Part shown: one piece after another, positions 16,851 to 25,611 of the stretch | Layout: each line of letters starts with the position of its first letter | Position numbering within the stretch: position 1 is the stretch's first letter | From: Sphingomonas oligophenolica | GTDB lineage: Bacteria > Pseudomonadota > Alphaproteobacteria > Sphingomonadales > Sphingomonadaceae | Length of the DNA stretch: 64,000 bases | Assembly: GCF_006438955.1 (NCBI RefSeq) | Contig: NZ_RCZK01000004.1 | Location: 186,001 to 250,000, forward strand | Direction of reading: 5' to 3' | Program-made: the position numbers and the translations under genes | Notes under the pieces: model-generated | Seen by the model: the letters and a program-made list of their open reading frames with translations, nothing else | The model's database searches: none | Told to the model about the DNA's origin: nothing

Positions 16851-19169
16851 ATGAAGACGATGTTTCTGACGAGCGCGGGAATCGCCGCGCTGCTACTGGC
16901 CAGCCCTGCACTGGCGCAAAAGGAAGCGACTCCGCCGAGCGATGCGACCCGGCCCGATCCCGTTGCGGGCGAAACGCCGCCGCCCACCGCTGACCAGAAC
17001 GAGCCTGGAGACATCGTCGTCACCGCGCAGAAACGCTCGGAGCGGTTGCAGGATGTCCCGGTCGCGGTGTCGGTCATCTCGGGCGACGCGATCAGCGCCA
17101 AGGGCGGGACGAACCTCGAAAGCGCGCAATATCTGGTGCCGACGCTCAACTTCCGCAAATCGGGAACCGCGATCAACCAGTCGCTGTTCCTGCGCGGGGT
17201 CGGCACCTCGACCTTCTCGATCGCAGGCGAGCCGTCGATTTCCACCGTCGTCGACGGGGTGGTCTACAGCCGTGCCGGCGAGGCGTTCAGCGACCTGATC
17301 GACGTCGATCGGATCGAGGTGCTGCGCGGGCCACAGGGCACGCTGTTCGGCAAGAACACCAGCGCCGGGGTGATCAATATCGTCACCAAGCGACCGGGCG
17401 ACGATTTCGGCGGCTTTCTCGAAGGCGGCTATTACACCAACGGCAACGAATATCGCGTTCGCGGCGCGGTCGACCTGCCGCTGTCGGGGATCATCAAGAG
17501 CCGGATCACTGGTTTCTACGGCCATTACGATGGCAATATCCGCAATCTGGCGCAGGGCGGCGACCGGGTGAACGGATATGAGCATTACGGCGTGCGCGGG
17601 ATCGTCGTCGTCGATCCGACCCCCGATGTCAGCTTCACGCTGATCGCGGATTATCGCGAGAGCCACGACAATTGCTGCGCGGAAATCATCGGGACGCGCC
17701 CGACGAACCTCGCCGCCACCGTGCTGCCCACCCCGCTCGGCAACAAATCGCGCACGATCAGCCAAAATCTCGTTACCTCGGCCAATGAGAAGAGCTGGGG
17801 TGTATCGGGCGAGCTCGACTGGACGCTCGGCAACCAGACGGTGACGTATATCGGTTCGTATCGCGAGTACGACAACGAGGAGATTCGCGACGGCGACTGG
17901 CTACCACAGGCCTATATCGGGCTGATCCAGCTTCATGATTTCGGACCGCAGGTCAGCAATACGCTGACCCAGGAAATCCGTCTGACCTCGCCCGCCGACC
18001 AGTTCTTCAGCTATGTCGTCGGGGCGTATTATTCGCGCGCCTATACCGAGCGGAGCTTCAGCCGGTTCGATATCGTCTGTTCCGCCACGCCGACGCCGAG
18101 CGCACTGACCCCGTGCACCACGCCGGGGCTGACCGTGACGCGACCGCAGGGCACCGCGGTGTTCGGGTCGACCTTCAAGAACCTCGCCTTCTTCGGCCAA
18201 TCCACGCTCAACCTGTCGGATCGGCTGCGCCTGATCGGGGGTTTGCGCTACACGACCGACCAGCTCAACGTCTTCCTGACGCGCAACACGCCGCTCGCAG
18301 GACCTGGAATCCAGCCGAGCTTCGGGCCGTTCAACGGCAAGACCACCAGCGACAATCTGTCGGGCAAGGCAGGCGTCCAGTTCGACATCGTGCGTCAGTC
18401 GACCGCCTACGCCACTTATTCGCGCGGCTACAAAGGCCCCGCGTTCAACGTCTTCTACAATCTGACCGCGACCGGCACCAACGTGATCGCGCCGGAAACC
18501 GCCGACAGCTATGAGGTAGGGTTGAAGAACACGTTCCTCGACGGCAAGCTCGTCCTCAACCTCGCCGCCTATTACGCGAAATATCATAATTTCCAGGCGA
18601 ACAACCCCGACATCGTCGCGGGCGTGCTGGTCACGCGCTTCACCAATGCGGGCGAGATTTCGACGCGCGGGGCGGAGGCGGACCTGTTGTTCCAGCCGGT
18701 GCGCGACCTGAGTTTCTCGGGCGGGGTTGCCTATACCGACGCGCACATCGATCAGTTCAAGGTGCCGACCAACGGTGTCACGACCGGGGTGGTGCCGTCG
18801 GGTACGACGCTCGGCTACGCGCCGAAGTGGAAGGGAACGCTCGGCGCGGACTATCGGTATCGCACCGGCGGTGTGGTCGATCTCGCACTGGGCGCGCAGG
18901 GGAGCTATCAGTCGAGTCAAATCTCGCAGCTTGATGCCAGCGCGGCGATCCGGGCGGCAACCACGATCAAGGCCTATGGCCTGGTCGACCTGTCGGCGGG
19001 GATCGTCCAGCGCGACGACCTGTTCCGGATCACCTTCACCGTCAAGAACCTGTTCGATACCAGCTTCGCCTCGGCGATCACGAGCGGGGGGCCGGGCGGC
19101 AGCTATCGCTACATCATCCCGCGCGAGGCGGATCGCTATTATGGGGTGACGGGGCGGGTGAACTTCTGA
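16851..19169 (+). CDS. TonB-dependent receptor
   Basis: A 772-residue outer-membrane receptor. A signal peptide (1-22, ending PALA) is followed by a TonB-box-like DIVVTAQKR at about 54-62, a plug domain with FLRGVGTSTF and VEVLRGPQGTLFGKNT-type motifs, and a 22-strand barrel ending in Phe (GRVNF). This is the common sphingomonad type, driven by TonB-ExbBD to pull bulky or scarce substrates across the outer membrane. It is 80 bp downstream of the Gfo/Idh/MocA gene, same strand, probably one transcript. In this cluster it would admit the glycoside or sulfonate used by the enzymes. Siderophore uptake is a less likely alternative given the neighbours. Confidence 0.94.
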   Translation: MKTMFLTSAGIAALLLASPALAQKEATPPSDATRPDPVAGETPPPTADQNEPGDIVVTAQKRSERLQDVPVAVSVISGDAISAKGGTNLESAQYLVPTLNFRKSGTAINQSLFLRGVGTSTFSIAGEPSISTVVDGVVYSRAGEAFSDLIDVDRIEVLRGPQGTLFGKNTSAGVINIVTKRPGDDFGGFLEGGYYTNGNEYRVRGAVDLPLSGIIKSRITGFYGHYDGNIRNLAQGGDRVNGYEHYGVRGIVVVDPTPDVSFTLIADYRESHDNCCAEIIGTRPTNLAATVLPTPLGNKSRTISQNLVTSANEKSWGVSGELDWTLGNQTVTYIGSYREYDNEEIRDGDWLPQAYIGLIQLHDFGPQVSNTLTQEIRLTSPADQFFSYVVGAYYSRAYTERSFSRFDIVCSATPTPSALTPCTTPGLTVTRPQGTAVFGSTFKNLAFFGQSTLNLSDRLRLIGGLRYTTDQLNVFLTRNTPLAGPGIQPSFGPFNGKTTSDNLSGKAGVQFDIVRQSTAYATYSRGYKGPAFNVFYNLTATGTNVIAPETADSYEVGLKNTFLDGKLVLNLAAYYAKYHNFQANNPDIVAGVLVTRFTNAGEISTRGAEADLLFQPVRDLSFSGGVAYTDAHIDQFKVPTNGVTTGVVPSGTTLGYAPKWKGTLGADYRYRTGGVVDLALGAQGSYQSSQISQLDASAAIRAATTIKAYGLVDLSAGIVQRDDLFRITFTVKNLFDTSFASAITSGGPGGSYRYIIPREADRYYGVTGRVNF

Positions 19170-19186
19170 ACGGTGCCGACGCGGCT

Positions 19187-20416
19187 TCAGTGCGCCATCG
19201 CGACGGCGCCTGATCCGTCGTCGGGCACCGCCACGATGTGCGGGATGATCAGCTGGATACAACCGAGCGCAAGCAGATAGGACACCGAACAGATCGCGAG
19301 CAGCGGGCCATAACCATAGCCCGCTGCGAGCGACACCGCGGCGAGCTGGATCAGGACGATCGACCACATGTTGCCGCAAAAGGCGGCGATCCCGATCGTC
19401 GATCCGACCGCGCGCGCGGGCACGATGTCGGTCGCCAGCGCGAACAAGTTGGTGGAGAAACCCTGGTGCGCGAACAGCCCCAGCCCGAGCAGCAGCGCCG
19501 CCGACCAGGCATCGTCGACGATCAGCACCAATGTTACCGGCAAGACGAGCACGGCATAGAGCAGCATCGTGCCTTTACGCGCGCGGTTGACGCTCCACCC
19601 GTTCGCCATCAGCCGGGTCGGTAGCCAACCGCCAGTGAGGGCACCTGCCGCCGCCATCGCATAGGCGAGCGCGACCGGCAGACCGACGGTGCCCTGTGGC
19701 AGCCCGAACATCCGGTGGAACAGGTCGGGGAGCCATGCGAGCATGAAGAACCACACCTGGTCGGACAGCACTTTGGCGATCGCGATCGCCGCGGTTTCGC
19801 GGCGCCGGAACAGATCGGCCCAGCGGATCGGCGCGGGGCGGACGCCGTCTTCGACGACCGCGGGGATGCGGACCGACAACCAGACCGCGACCCAGATCAA
19901 CCCGAGCGCACCCGCGGCGAGGAAGGCGGCGCGCCACCCGAACGCGACCGCGAGCGCGGGGACGACCAGCGGCGTCACCACTGCGCCGATATTGGGCGCG
20001 GTGTTGCCGATGCCGAGCGCGATCGAACGCTCCTTTTGCGTGAAATAGACCGCCGCGGATTTGACCGCGGCGGGTGTACCGATCGATTCGGCACCCCCCA
20101 GCACGACGCGCGCGGTGATGAATCCGGCGACGCTACCGACAATCGCATGCGCCATGCCCGCGAGGCTCCAGACCGCGACGCCGAGCGCGAAGCCCAGTTT
20201 CAACCCGACGCGATCGATGAACCAGCCGGTGCCGAGGAACGCGACCGCGGCGGCGACCTGGAACGCCGAGAGCATGTTGGCGTAATCCTGGTCCGACCAG
20301 TGGAACTCGGTTTCCAGCGTCGGCTTCAGCAGTGCCAGGATCTGGCGATCGACATAGTTGAGCATGATCGCGACGAACACGAGCGCAACAATGATCCAGC
20401 GCTTCCGATCGGTCAT
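19187..20416 (-). CDS. MFS transporter, anion:cation symporter (ACS) type
   Basis: A 409-residue major facilitator with 12 predicted helices. The N-terminal MLNYVDRQILALLKPTLE and the first cytoplasmic loop DRVGLKLGF are typical of the ACS branch, which imports hexuronates, galactarate, phthalates and other organic anions with H+. The ATG at 20416 is preceded by GGGAG at good spacing, and an in-frame GTG at 20419 is the alternative start. It is convergent with the TonB receptor and divergent from the YeiH gene. An anionic-sugar importer would suit a sulfosugar pathway, since the receptor delivers only to the periplasm. Confidence 0.9.
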   Translation of the reverse strand: MTDRKRWIIVALVFVAIMLNYVDRQILALLKPTLETEFHWSDQDYANMLSAFQVAAAVAFLGTGWFIDRVGLKLGFALGVAVWSLAGMAHAIVGSVAGFITARVVLGGAESIGTPAAVKSAAVYFTQKERSIALGIGNTAPNIGAVVTPLVVPALAVAFGWRAAFLAAGALGLIWVAVWLSVRIPAVVEDGVRPAPIRWADLFRRRETAAIAIAKVLSDQVWFFMLAWLPDLFHRMFGLPQGTVGLPVALAYAMAAAGALTGGWLPTRLMANGWSVNRARKGTMLLYAVLVLPVTLVLIVDDAWSAALLLGLGLFAHQGFSTNLFALATDIVPARAVGSTIGIAAFCGNMWSIVLIQLAAVSLAAGYGYGPLLAICSVSYLLALGCIQLIIPHIVAVPDDGSGAVAMAH

Positions 20417-20487
20417 CACTCTGCTCTCCCGCGTCGCGTTCCGATAACGTTGTCATAGACGACGTCTCCGCGCTACAGCTTTGTCGC

Positions 20488-21537
20488 ATGACCGATCGTG
20501 CCGCCACCCAGCGCCCGCTACCCGCCGCCGCCGATTTGTACGGCGATCTCGAACCGAGCCCGCGTGTCACCTGGCGCGATTACGTGCCAGGGTTGACCAT
20601 CGTCGCGGCGGGCACGCTGGCCGCGGGGTTCATCGCGGATCGCTATGGTGCGCCGCTGACGCTGATGGCGCTGCTGATCGGGCTGGCGCTCAATTTCCTG
20701 TCGGGGGATGTGCGGCTGACACCCGGGCTCGCGTTCGCGTCGCGGTCGTTGCTGCGGTGGGGGATCGTGCTGGTCGGGGTGCGGATTACCTTCGGGCAGA
20801 TCGCCGCGCTCGGCCCGGTCGCGCTGCTCGCGGTGTTCGGGATCGTCGCGGCGACGATCGGGGTCGGGATCCTCGCCGCGCGGCGGCTCGGGTACGACAG
20901 CGCGTTCGGGACGCTGGCGGGGGGCGCGGTCGCGATCTGCGGCGCATCTGCCGCGCTGGCGTTGGCGACGCTGCTCGGCGAGCGGCGCGCAAGCCAGGCG
21001 CAACTGACGCTGGTCCTGGTCGGGATTTCGGCGATGAGCGCGAGCGCGATGGTGCTCTATCCGCTCGCGGCGCACGCGCTGGCGCTGTCGGATTTGCGCG
21101 CCGGGTTCCTGCTCGGCGCGTCGATCCACGACGTCGCGCAGGCGCTGGGTGCGGGCTATTCCTATTCCGACGGCGCAGGGCAGATCGCCGCGATCGTGAA
21201 GCTGACCCGCGTCGCGTTGCTCGCCCCGGTGCTCGCGATCGTCGCGCTGTTCCTGCCGCGCGGCACCGCGGGCACGGGCGTCGGCATCCCGTGGTTCGTG
21301 ATCGGATTCTTCCTGCTCGCGGGCGTCAATTCTACCGGAGTGATCCCGGCGCCTGCGACGAGGGCAGCCGAGGCGCTGGCGACCGGGCTGCTAGCAGCTG
21401 CAGTCACCGCGACCGCGATCCGATCGCCGATGGCGCAACTGGTGAAGGCGGGTCCGCGCCCGCTGCTGGTGATCCTGGCGGCGACGGTGACCGCGTTCGT
21501 GCTGGCGCTCGGCGCGACCGAGTGGCTGATCGGCTAG
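20488..21537 (+). CDS. YeiH-family putative sulfate/sulfite exporter (UPF0324)
   Basis: A 349-residue protein with about ten transmembrane helices of the UPF0324/YeiH family. The family signatures GGAVAICGASAALA near 150-163 and GASIHDVAQALGAGYSYS near 210-227 are intact. Members are annotated as sulfate or sulfite exporters on indirect evidence, such as control by sulfur regulators and links to sulfonate metabolism. Its place beside an SsuD-like monooxygenase locus is telling, because that reaction releases toxic sulfite. The stop overlaps the stop of the convergent LacI gene by bases 21534-21537. The transported ion remains unproven. Confidence 0.88.
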   Translation: MTDRAATQRPLPAAADLYGDLEPSPRVTWRDYVPGLTIVAAGTLAAGFIADRYGAPLTLMALLIGLALNFLSGDVRLTPGLAFASRSLLRWGIVLVGVRITFGQIAALGPVALLAVFGIVAATIGVGILAARRLGYDSAFGTLAGGAVAICGASAALALATLLGERRASQAQLTLVLVGISAMSASAMVLYPLAAHALALSDLRAGFLLGASIHDVAQALGAGYSYSDGAGQIAAIVKLTRVALLAPVLAIVALFLPRGTAGTGVGIPWFVIGFFLLAGVNSTGVIPAPATRAAEALATGLLAAAVTATAIRSPMAQLVKAGPRPLLVILAATVTAFVLALGATEWLIG

Positions 21538-22520
21538 GTCGACGCGCGTACCACGAGCGCATGCGCCAATTCACGCTGCTCGTCCGCCTCGGCATCGCCG
21601 AGCAGCAGGTCGGCGGCGTTCCAGGCCAGTTCGCGCACTGGCTGGCGCATCGTCGTCAACGGTGGCCAGACGTAGCTTGCCAACGCGTCGTCGCCGAACC
21701 CGGCGATCGCGACATCGCCGGGGATCGCGAGGCCGCGGCGATGCGCGACCATCAATGCCCCCGCCGCCATCTCGTCGGAGCCCGCGAAGATCGCGGTGGG
21801 GGGCTCGGCGCGGGACAGGAGCAGGTCAGCCGCCTCGGCCCCGCTGGCGAAATCATAGCGACCCGATACGACGAAGCCCGGATCGATCTCGATTCCCGCC
21901 GCGTCGTGCGCGGCCTTATATCCCGCGACGCGCTGCGCGCTGGTCGCATAGTCGCTCGACCCCGCGATGTGCGCGATCCGCCGGTGGCCGCGCGCGATCA
22001 GATGCGTGGTCAATTCGCGTGCCGCCGCGACATTGTCGATGAAGGTCGACGGTGCGAGCCCCGGCCGTGTCCCCGGCGACACCCGGGCGAAGCGGATCCC
22101 CCGCGCCGCCAGCAGCGCGAGCACGGCTTCGTTGTCGGACAGCGGGGGCGTGAGGATGACGCCGTCGGGGCCGCTCGTCGCGATCAGCGCGTCGAGATCG
22201 GCGAGCAGCCGCGGCGACCCCCGATCATAGGGCTGGGCGAGGACCCGAACCCCGTCGGCTTCGCACCGGTCGCGAATCCCCTGCTGCATCGCATAGACAT
22301 AGGCGGGACTGGGATTGTCACAGACCAGCGCCACCTGGAACGAGCGCCGCCCCGCCAACGACCGCGCCGCATGGTTCGGCCGGAAATTCAATTCCGCTAC
22401 AGCGCGGAGTACCTTTTCGCGGGTGGACGGTCCGACATAGCGTTCGTTGTTGAGGACCCGACTGACGGTCTTGATCGACACCCCGCTCGCCAGCGCGACA
22501 TCCTTGATCGTGGTCGTCAT
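21534..22520 (-). CDS. LacI family transcriptional regulator
   Basis: A 328-residue regulator. The N-terminal helix-turn-helix (TIKDVALASGVSIKTVSRVLN, with the VSRVL recognition-helix signature) and hinge RPNHAARSLAG precede a periplasmic-binding-protein-like effector domain (about 60-328). The start at 22520 (MTTTIKDVA) is chosen because the extension to 22577 is Arg/Pro-rich and out of family. LacI proteins sense sugars or sugar phosphates. As the only regulator in the 13.7-22.5 kb cluster it probably represses these genes until its sugar-like ligand is present. No operator was located with confidence. Confidence 0.92.
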   Translation of the reverse strand: MTTTIKDVALASGVSIKTVSRVLNNERYVGPSTREKVLRAVAELNFRPNHAARSLAGRRSFQVALVCDNPSPAYVYAMQQGIRDRCEADGVRVLAQPYDRGSPRLLADLDALIATSGPDGVILTPPLSDNEAVLALLAARGIRFARVSPGTRPGLAPSTFIDNVAAARELTTHLIARGHRRIAHIAGSSDYATSAQRVAGYKAAHDAAGIEIDPGFVVSGRYDFASGAEAADLLLSRAEPPTAIFAGSDEMAAGALMVAHRRGLAIPGDVAIAGFGDDALASYVWPPLTTMRQPVRELAWNAADLLLGDAEADEQRELAHALVVRAST

Positions 22521-22592
22521 TGGGTCTGGGTGGCGCCGGTCATGCCGCGGTGTCGCATCGACCGGCGTGGGTCGCAATCGCTTTCGACGCGG

Positions 22593-22907
22593 CTACATCA
22601 TGCGGTGACGCAGGTTGAACAGGATCACGAGGGTGCCCGATACCATCAGGATGATGATGACGGCGGAGAACAGGATCAGTTGCAGGTCGTCGCGGGCGGA
22701 ACGCGCGAGGCCGATGTGGAGGAAGAAGCGGAAGTGAACCGCCATCTGGATCAGCGCGAGCGCGAAGACGATGGCGAGGGTGGCGGTGGTGCCGACGCTG
22801 GGCCAGCGCACCGCCGCGAACGCCGCGCCGGTCAGCACGAGCGCGGCGACATAGCCGATCGTGTAGCCGCGAGTTTCCTGGGATCTGGAATCGTTCGGTT
22901 TGGTCAT
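22593..22907 (-). CDS. cyoD: Cytochrome o ubiquinol oxidase subunit IV
   Basis: A 104-residue membrane protein with three helices and the family motif ALIQMAVHFRFFLHI in the second. CyoD stabilises the CuB centre and assembly of the heme-copper quinol oxidase in the inner membrane. The ATG at 22907 (MTKPNDSRS) overlaps the cyoC stop by four bases. The longer open frame upstream (to 23222) is a shadow of cyoC. It is the last gene of cyoABCD. No cyoE heme-O synthase gene follows, so that enzyme must be encoded elsewhere. Confidence 0.93.
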   Translation of the reverse strand: MTKPNDSRSQETRGYTIGYVAALVLTGAAFAAVRWPSVGTTATLAIVFALALIQMAVHFRFFLHIGLARSARDDLQLILFSAVIIILMVSGTLVILFNLRHRMM

Positions 22908-23530
22908 CGGATCAGGCCTTGCAGATAGACAACCGAGAAGATCGCGATCCAGACGATGTCGAGGAAGTGCCAGAAGAGGCCTAGCCGCAGCAGATTGACC
23001 TTCACGCGCTCGTCGAGCCCGAAGAACGCCACCTGCACCATCATCACCACCACCCACAGACACCCCGCCGCGACGTGGAGCCCGTGCAACGGCACGAGCG
23101 CGAAGAACGACGACAGGTAGCCGCTGCGCGCGGGGTATGCGCCATCCCCGATCATCGTCGCGAAATCTTTGAGCTCCATCGCCAGGAAGATCAGCCCGAG
23201 TACCAGCGTAACCGCCAGCCACCGCATCAGTCGTACCTTGCCGGCGTCGTGCTTCATCGCGATCGAGGCCATGCCGAAGGTGAAGCTGCTGGTGAGCAGG
23301 ACCAGCGTCTCGATGAACGCGGGCAGGATCTTGTACGTGTCGGCGGGGGTCGGCCCACCCGCGGTGCCGACAAGCATCACGCCATAGGTCGCAAACAGCA
23401 GCGCGAAGATGATCGCGTCGCTCATCAGGAATATCCAGAAACCGAACAGATCGTGCTCGGCGTCGCGATGGCTGAGATCGCGAGTGTCGCCGAGGTTGAT
23501 CCCGGGGTGCTTGACCTCGTCGGCGCTCAC
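22904..23530 (-). CDS. cyoC: Cytochrome o ubiquinol oxidase subunit III
   Basis: A 208-residue, five-helix subunit III of the heme-copper oxidase family. Landmarks include FGFWIFLMSDAIIFALLFATY near the N-terminus, the conserved Glu in LVLGLIFLAMELKDF, and HGLHVAAGCLWV. The start is the GTG at 23530, which overlaps the cyoB stop as GTGA. The open frame continues upstream to 23743 but that part is a shadow of cyoB. Subunit III has no redox centre and supports proton uptake and stability of the oxidase. Confidence 0.93.
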   Translation of the reverse strand: MSADEVKHPGINLGDTRDLSHRDAEHDLFGFWIFLMSDAIIFALLFATYGVMLVGTAGGPTPADTYKILPAFIETLVLLTSSFTFGMASIAMKHDAGKVRLMRWLAVTLVLGLIFLAMELKDFATMIGDGAYPARSGYLSSFFALVPLHGLHVAAGCLWVVVMMVQVAFFGLDERVKVNLLRLGLFWHFLDIVWIAIFSVVYLQGLIR

Positions 23531-25611
23531 CGGGTCACCGCGGCAAGGCCCTGGTTGAGCGGAGTCATCTCGAGCTGGCGCGGGATCGCACGCGCGGCGG
23601 CGACCGCGGCCAGCCAGTGCGCTTCGGTCCGTTCGATCTCGTGGACCGGGATCGTTCGGTGGACATCCCGGGCGAAGCTGCGCGCGATGATTGTCGCGAC
23701 GATCATCACCGTGCCGAGGATCGCGAGCCACCACATGTGCCATACCAACCCGAACGCAAGCGCGGTGCCGACGATGCCGAGAACGGGGCCGGTCATGCTG
23801 TTCCGGGGCAGTTCGATGGGGTGATATTCGGGGGGCGGCGCATAGGGATCGCCGTCGCGCTTGCCGTCGTAGAACGGATCGCGACCGCGGACCTGGGGCA
23901 GCAGCGCGAAATTATAGTCGGGCGGGGGCGCCGAGGTCGACCATTCGAGCCCGCGACCGTCCCACGGATCCCCCGCGGTGACGCGATTGGCCTCGCGGTC
24001 GCGGATACTGACCCACAGCTGGACGAACAGCGACGCGAGCGCGCCGAACAATATCAGCGCGCCAACCCCCGCGACGTACAGCCAAGGACGGAACGAGGGC
24101 TCGAACACCTCTTGGGTCCGCCGTGCCATTCCCGCCGCGCCGAGTACGTAGAGCGGCATGAACGCAAGGTAGAATCCGATCACCCAGCAGCCGAACGACA
24201 CCCGGCCCCATTTTTCGTCGAGCCGGAATCCGAACGCCTTGGGGAACCAGTAATGATAGCCCGCGAGCATGCCGTAGAGCAGCCCGGGGATCAGCATGTT
24301 GTGGAAATGCGCGACCAGGAACAGCGTGTTGTGGACGAGATAATCGAGCGGCGGAAAGGCGAGGATGATCCCGGTGAAACCGCCGAGCACGAACGTCATC
24401 ATGAACGCGAGCGAATAGAGCATCGGCACGGTGAAGCGCACCTGCCCGCGAAACATGGTCCAGATCCAGTCGTAGATTTTGACCCCGGTCGGCACCCCGA
24501 TCGTCATCGTCGCGATCCCGAACACTGCGTTGATGTTGGCGCTTTGCCCCATGGCGAAGAAATGATGGACCCAGACGGTGAACGACAGCACCGCGATCGC
24601 CATCGTCGCGAGGACCAGCGAGGTGTATCCGTACAGCTCCTTGCTCGAAAAGGTCGAGACGACCTCCGAATAAACGCCGAACGCGGGCAGAATCAAAACA
24701 TAGACCTCGGGGTGGCCGAACAGCCAGAACAGGTTGGCGTAGTTCATCATGTTGCCGCCAAGGTCGTTGGTGAAGAAATGGAACCCCAAATAGCGGTCGA
24801 GCGCGAGCAGCGCGGTGGCGACGGTGAGCGGCGGCATCGCGAAGATCATCAGGATGCTGGTGCACAGCGTGGTCCAGACGAACAGCGGCATCCGCATTAG
24901 CGTCATGCCCGGGCAGCGCTTCTTGTAGATCGTGACCGCGAAGTTGAGCCCGGACAGCGTCGAGGCGATCGACCCCAAGGTCACCGCCCAGATCCAGTAA
25001 TCGGGACCGACGCCGGGGCTGAACGCGAGTTCGGTATAGGGCGGGTAGCCGCTCCATCCCCCGGTCGAAAACGTGCCGACGACGAGCGAGATCATCATCA
25101 GGCCGGCGGCGCCCCCGGTGAGCCACAGGCTGATCGAATTGAGCAGCGGAAAGGCCACGTCGCGCGCGCCGATCTGGAGCGGCATGACGTAATTGAACGC
25201 GCCGGTCAGGAACGGCATCGCCATGAAGAAGATCATGATGCTGCCGTGGGTGCTGAACAACTGCGCGAAATGTTCGGGATCGACGACGCCGGGCGCGTTG
25301 ATCGCGGTCGCTTGTTGCAGCCGCATCAGCATTGCCTCGACCAGCGCGCGCGAGAGCATGACGAAGGCGAGCACGACGTACATGATCCCGATCCGCTTGT
25401 GATCGAGGCTGGTCAGCCATTCGCGCCACAAATAGCGCCATTTGCCGAGCAGGGTGATCAACGCGATGAGCGCGATCGCGCCGACCACTACGATCGCGGC
25501 GGCACCCGCGCCGATGAGTTCGTTCAGCGTCGGATTTTCCCACGCGCGCACGAACGGCAGCGCATGCCATTCGAACCGGCCGAGCACTGCGGGCCAGACG
25601 GACGCGCTCAT
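23527..25611 (-). CDS. cyoB: Cytochrome o ubiquinol oxidase subunit I
   Basis: A 694-residue catalytic subunit with about 15 helices. The heme and copper ligands are visible: the His of STHGSIMIFF (low-spin heme), GHPEVYVLILPAFG (His-Tyr pair, CuB), VWVHHFFAMG (two CuB His) and HFHNMLIPG (high-spin and low-spin heme His). The D-channel motif near the N-terminal third and the K-channel helix are in place, so it is a proton-pumping A-type oxidase. It reduces oxygen to water with electrons from ubiquinol. It overlaps cyoA upstream and cyoC downstream by four bases each. Confidence 0.96.
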   Translation of the reverse strand: MSASVWPAVLGRFEWHALPFVRAWENPTLNELIGAGAAAIVVVGAIALIALITLLGKWRYLWREWLTSLDHKRIGIMYVVLAFVMLSRALVEAMLMRLQQATAINAPGVVDPEHFAQLFSTHGSIMIFFMAMPFLTGAFNYVMPLQIGARDVAFPLLNSISLWLTGGAAGLMMISLVVGTFSTGGWSGYPPYTELAFSPGVGPDYWIWAVTLGSIASTLSGLNFAVTIYKKRCPGMTLMRMPLFVWTTLCTSILMIFAMPPLTVATALLALDRYLGFHFFTNDLGGNMMNYANLFWLFGHPEVYVLILPAFGVYSEVVSTFSSKELYGYTSLVLATMAIAVLSFTVWVHHFFAMGQSANINAVFGIATMTIGVPTGVKIYDWIWTMFRGQVRFTVPMLYSLAFMMTFVLGGFTGIILAFPPLDYLVHNTLFLVAHFHNMLIPGLLYGMLAGYHYWFPKAFGFRLDEKWGRVSFGCWVIGFYLAFMPLYVLGAAGMARRTQEVFEPSFRPWLYVAGVGALILFGALASLFVQLWVSIRDREANRVTAGDPWDGRGLEWSTSAPPPDYNFALLPQVRGRDPFYDGKRDGDPYAPPPEYHPIELPRNSMTGPVLGIVGTALAFGLVWHMWWLAILGTVMIVATIIARSFARDVHRTIPVHEIERTEAHWLAAVAAARAIPRQLEMTPLNQGLAAVTR

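Noticed and set aside
20481-22928. 815-codon open frame on the plus strand across yeiH, lacI and cyoD
   Set aside because: It overlaps three well-supported genes in other frames; Arg-rich, no homology.
23617-24900. 427-codon open frame opposite cyoB
   Set aside because: Antisense shadow of a conserved oxidase subunit; composition His/Arg/Asp-rich.
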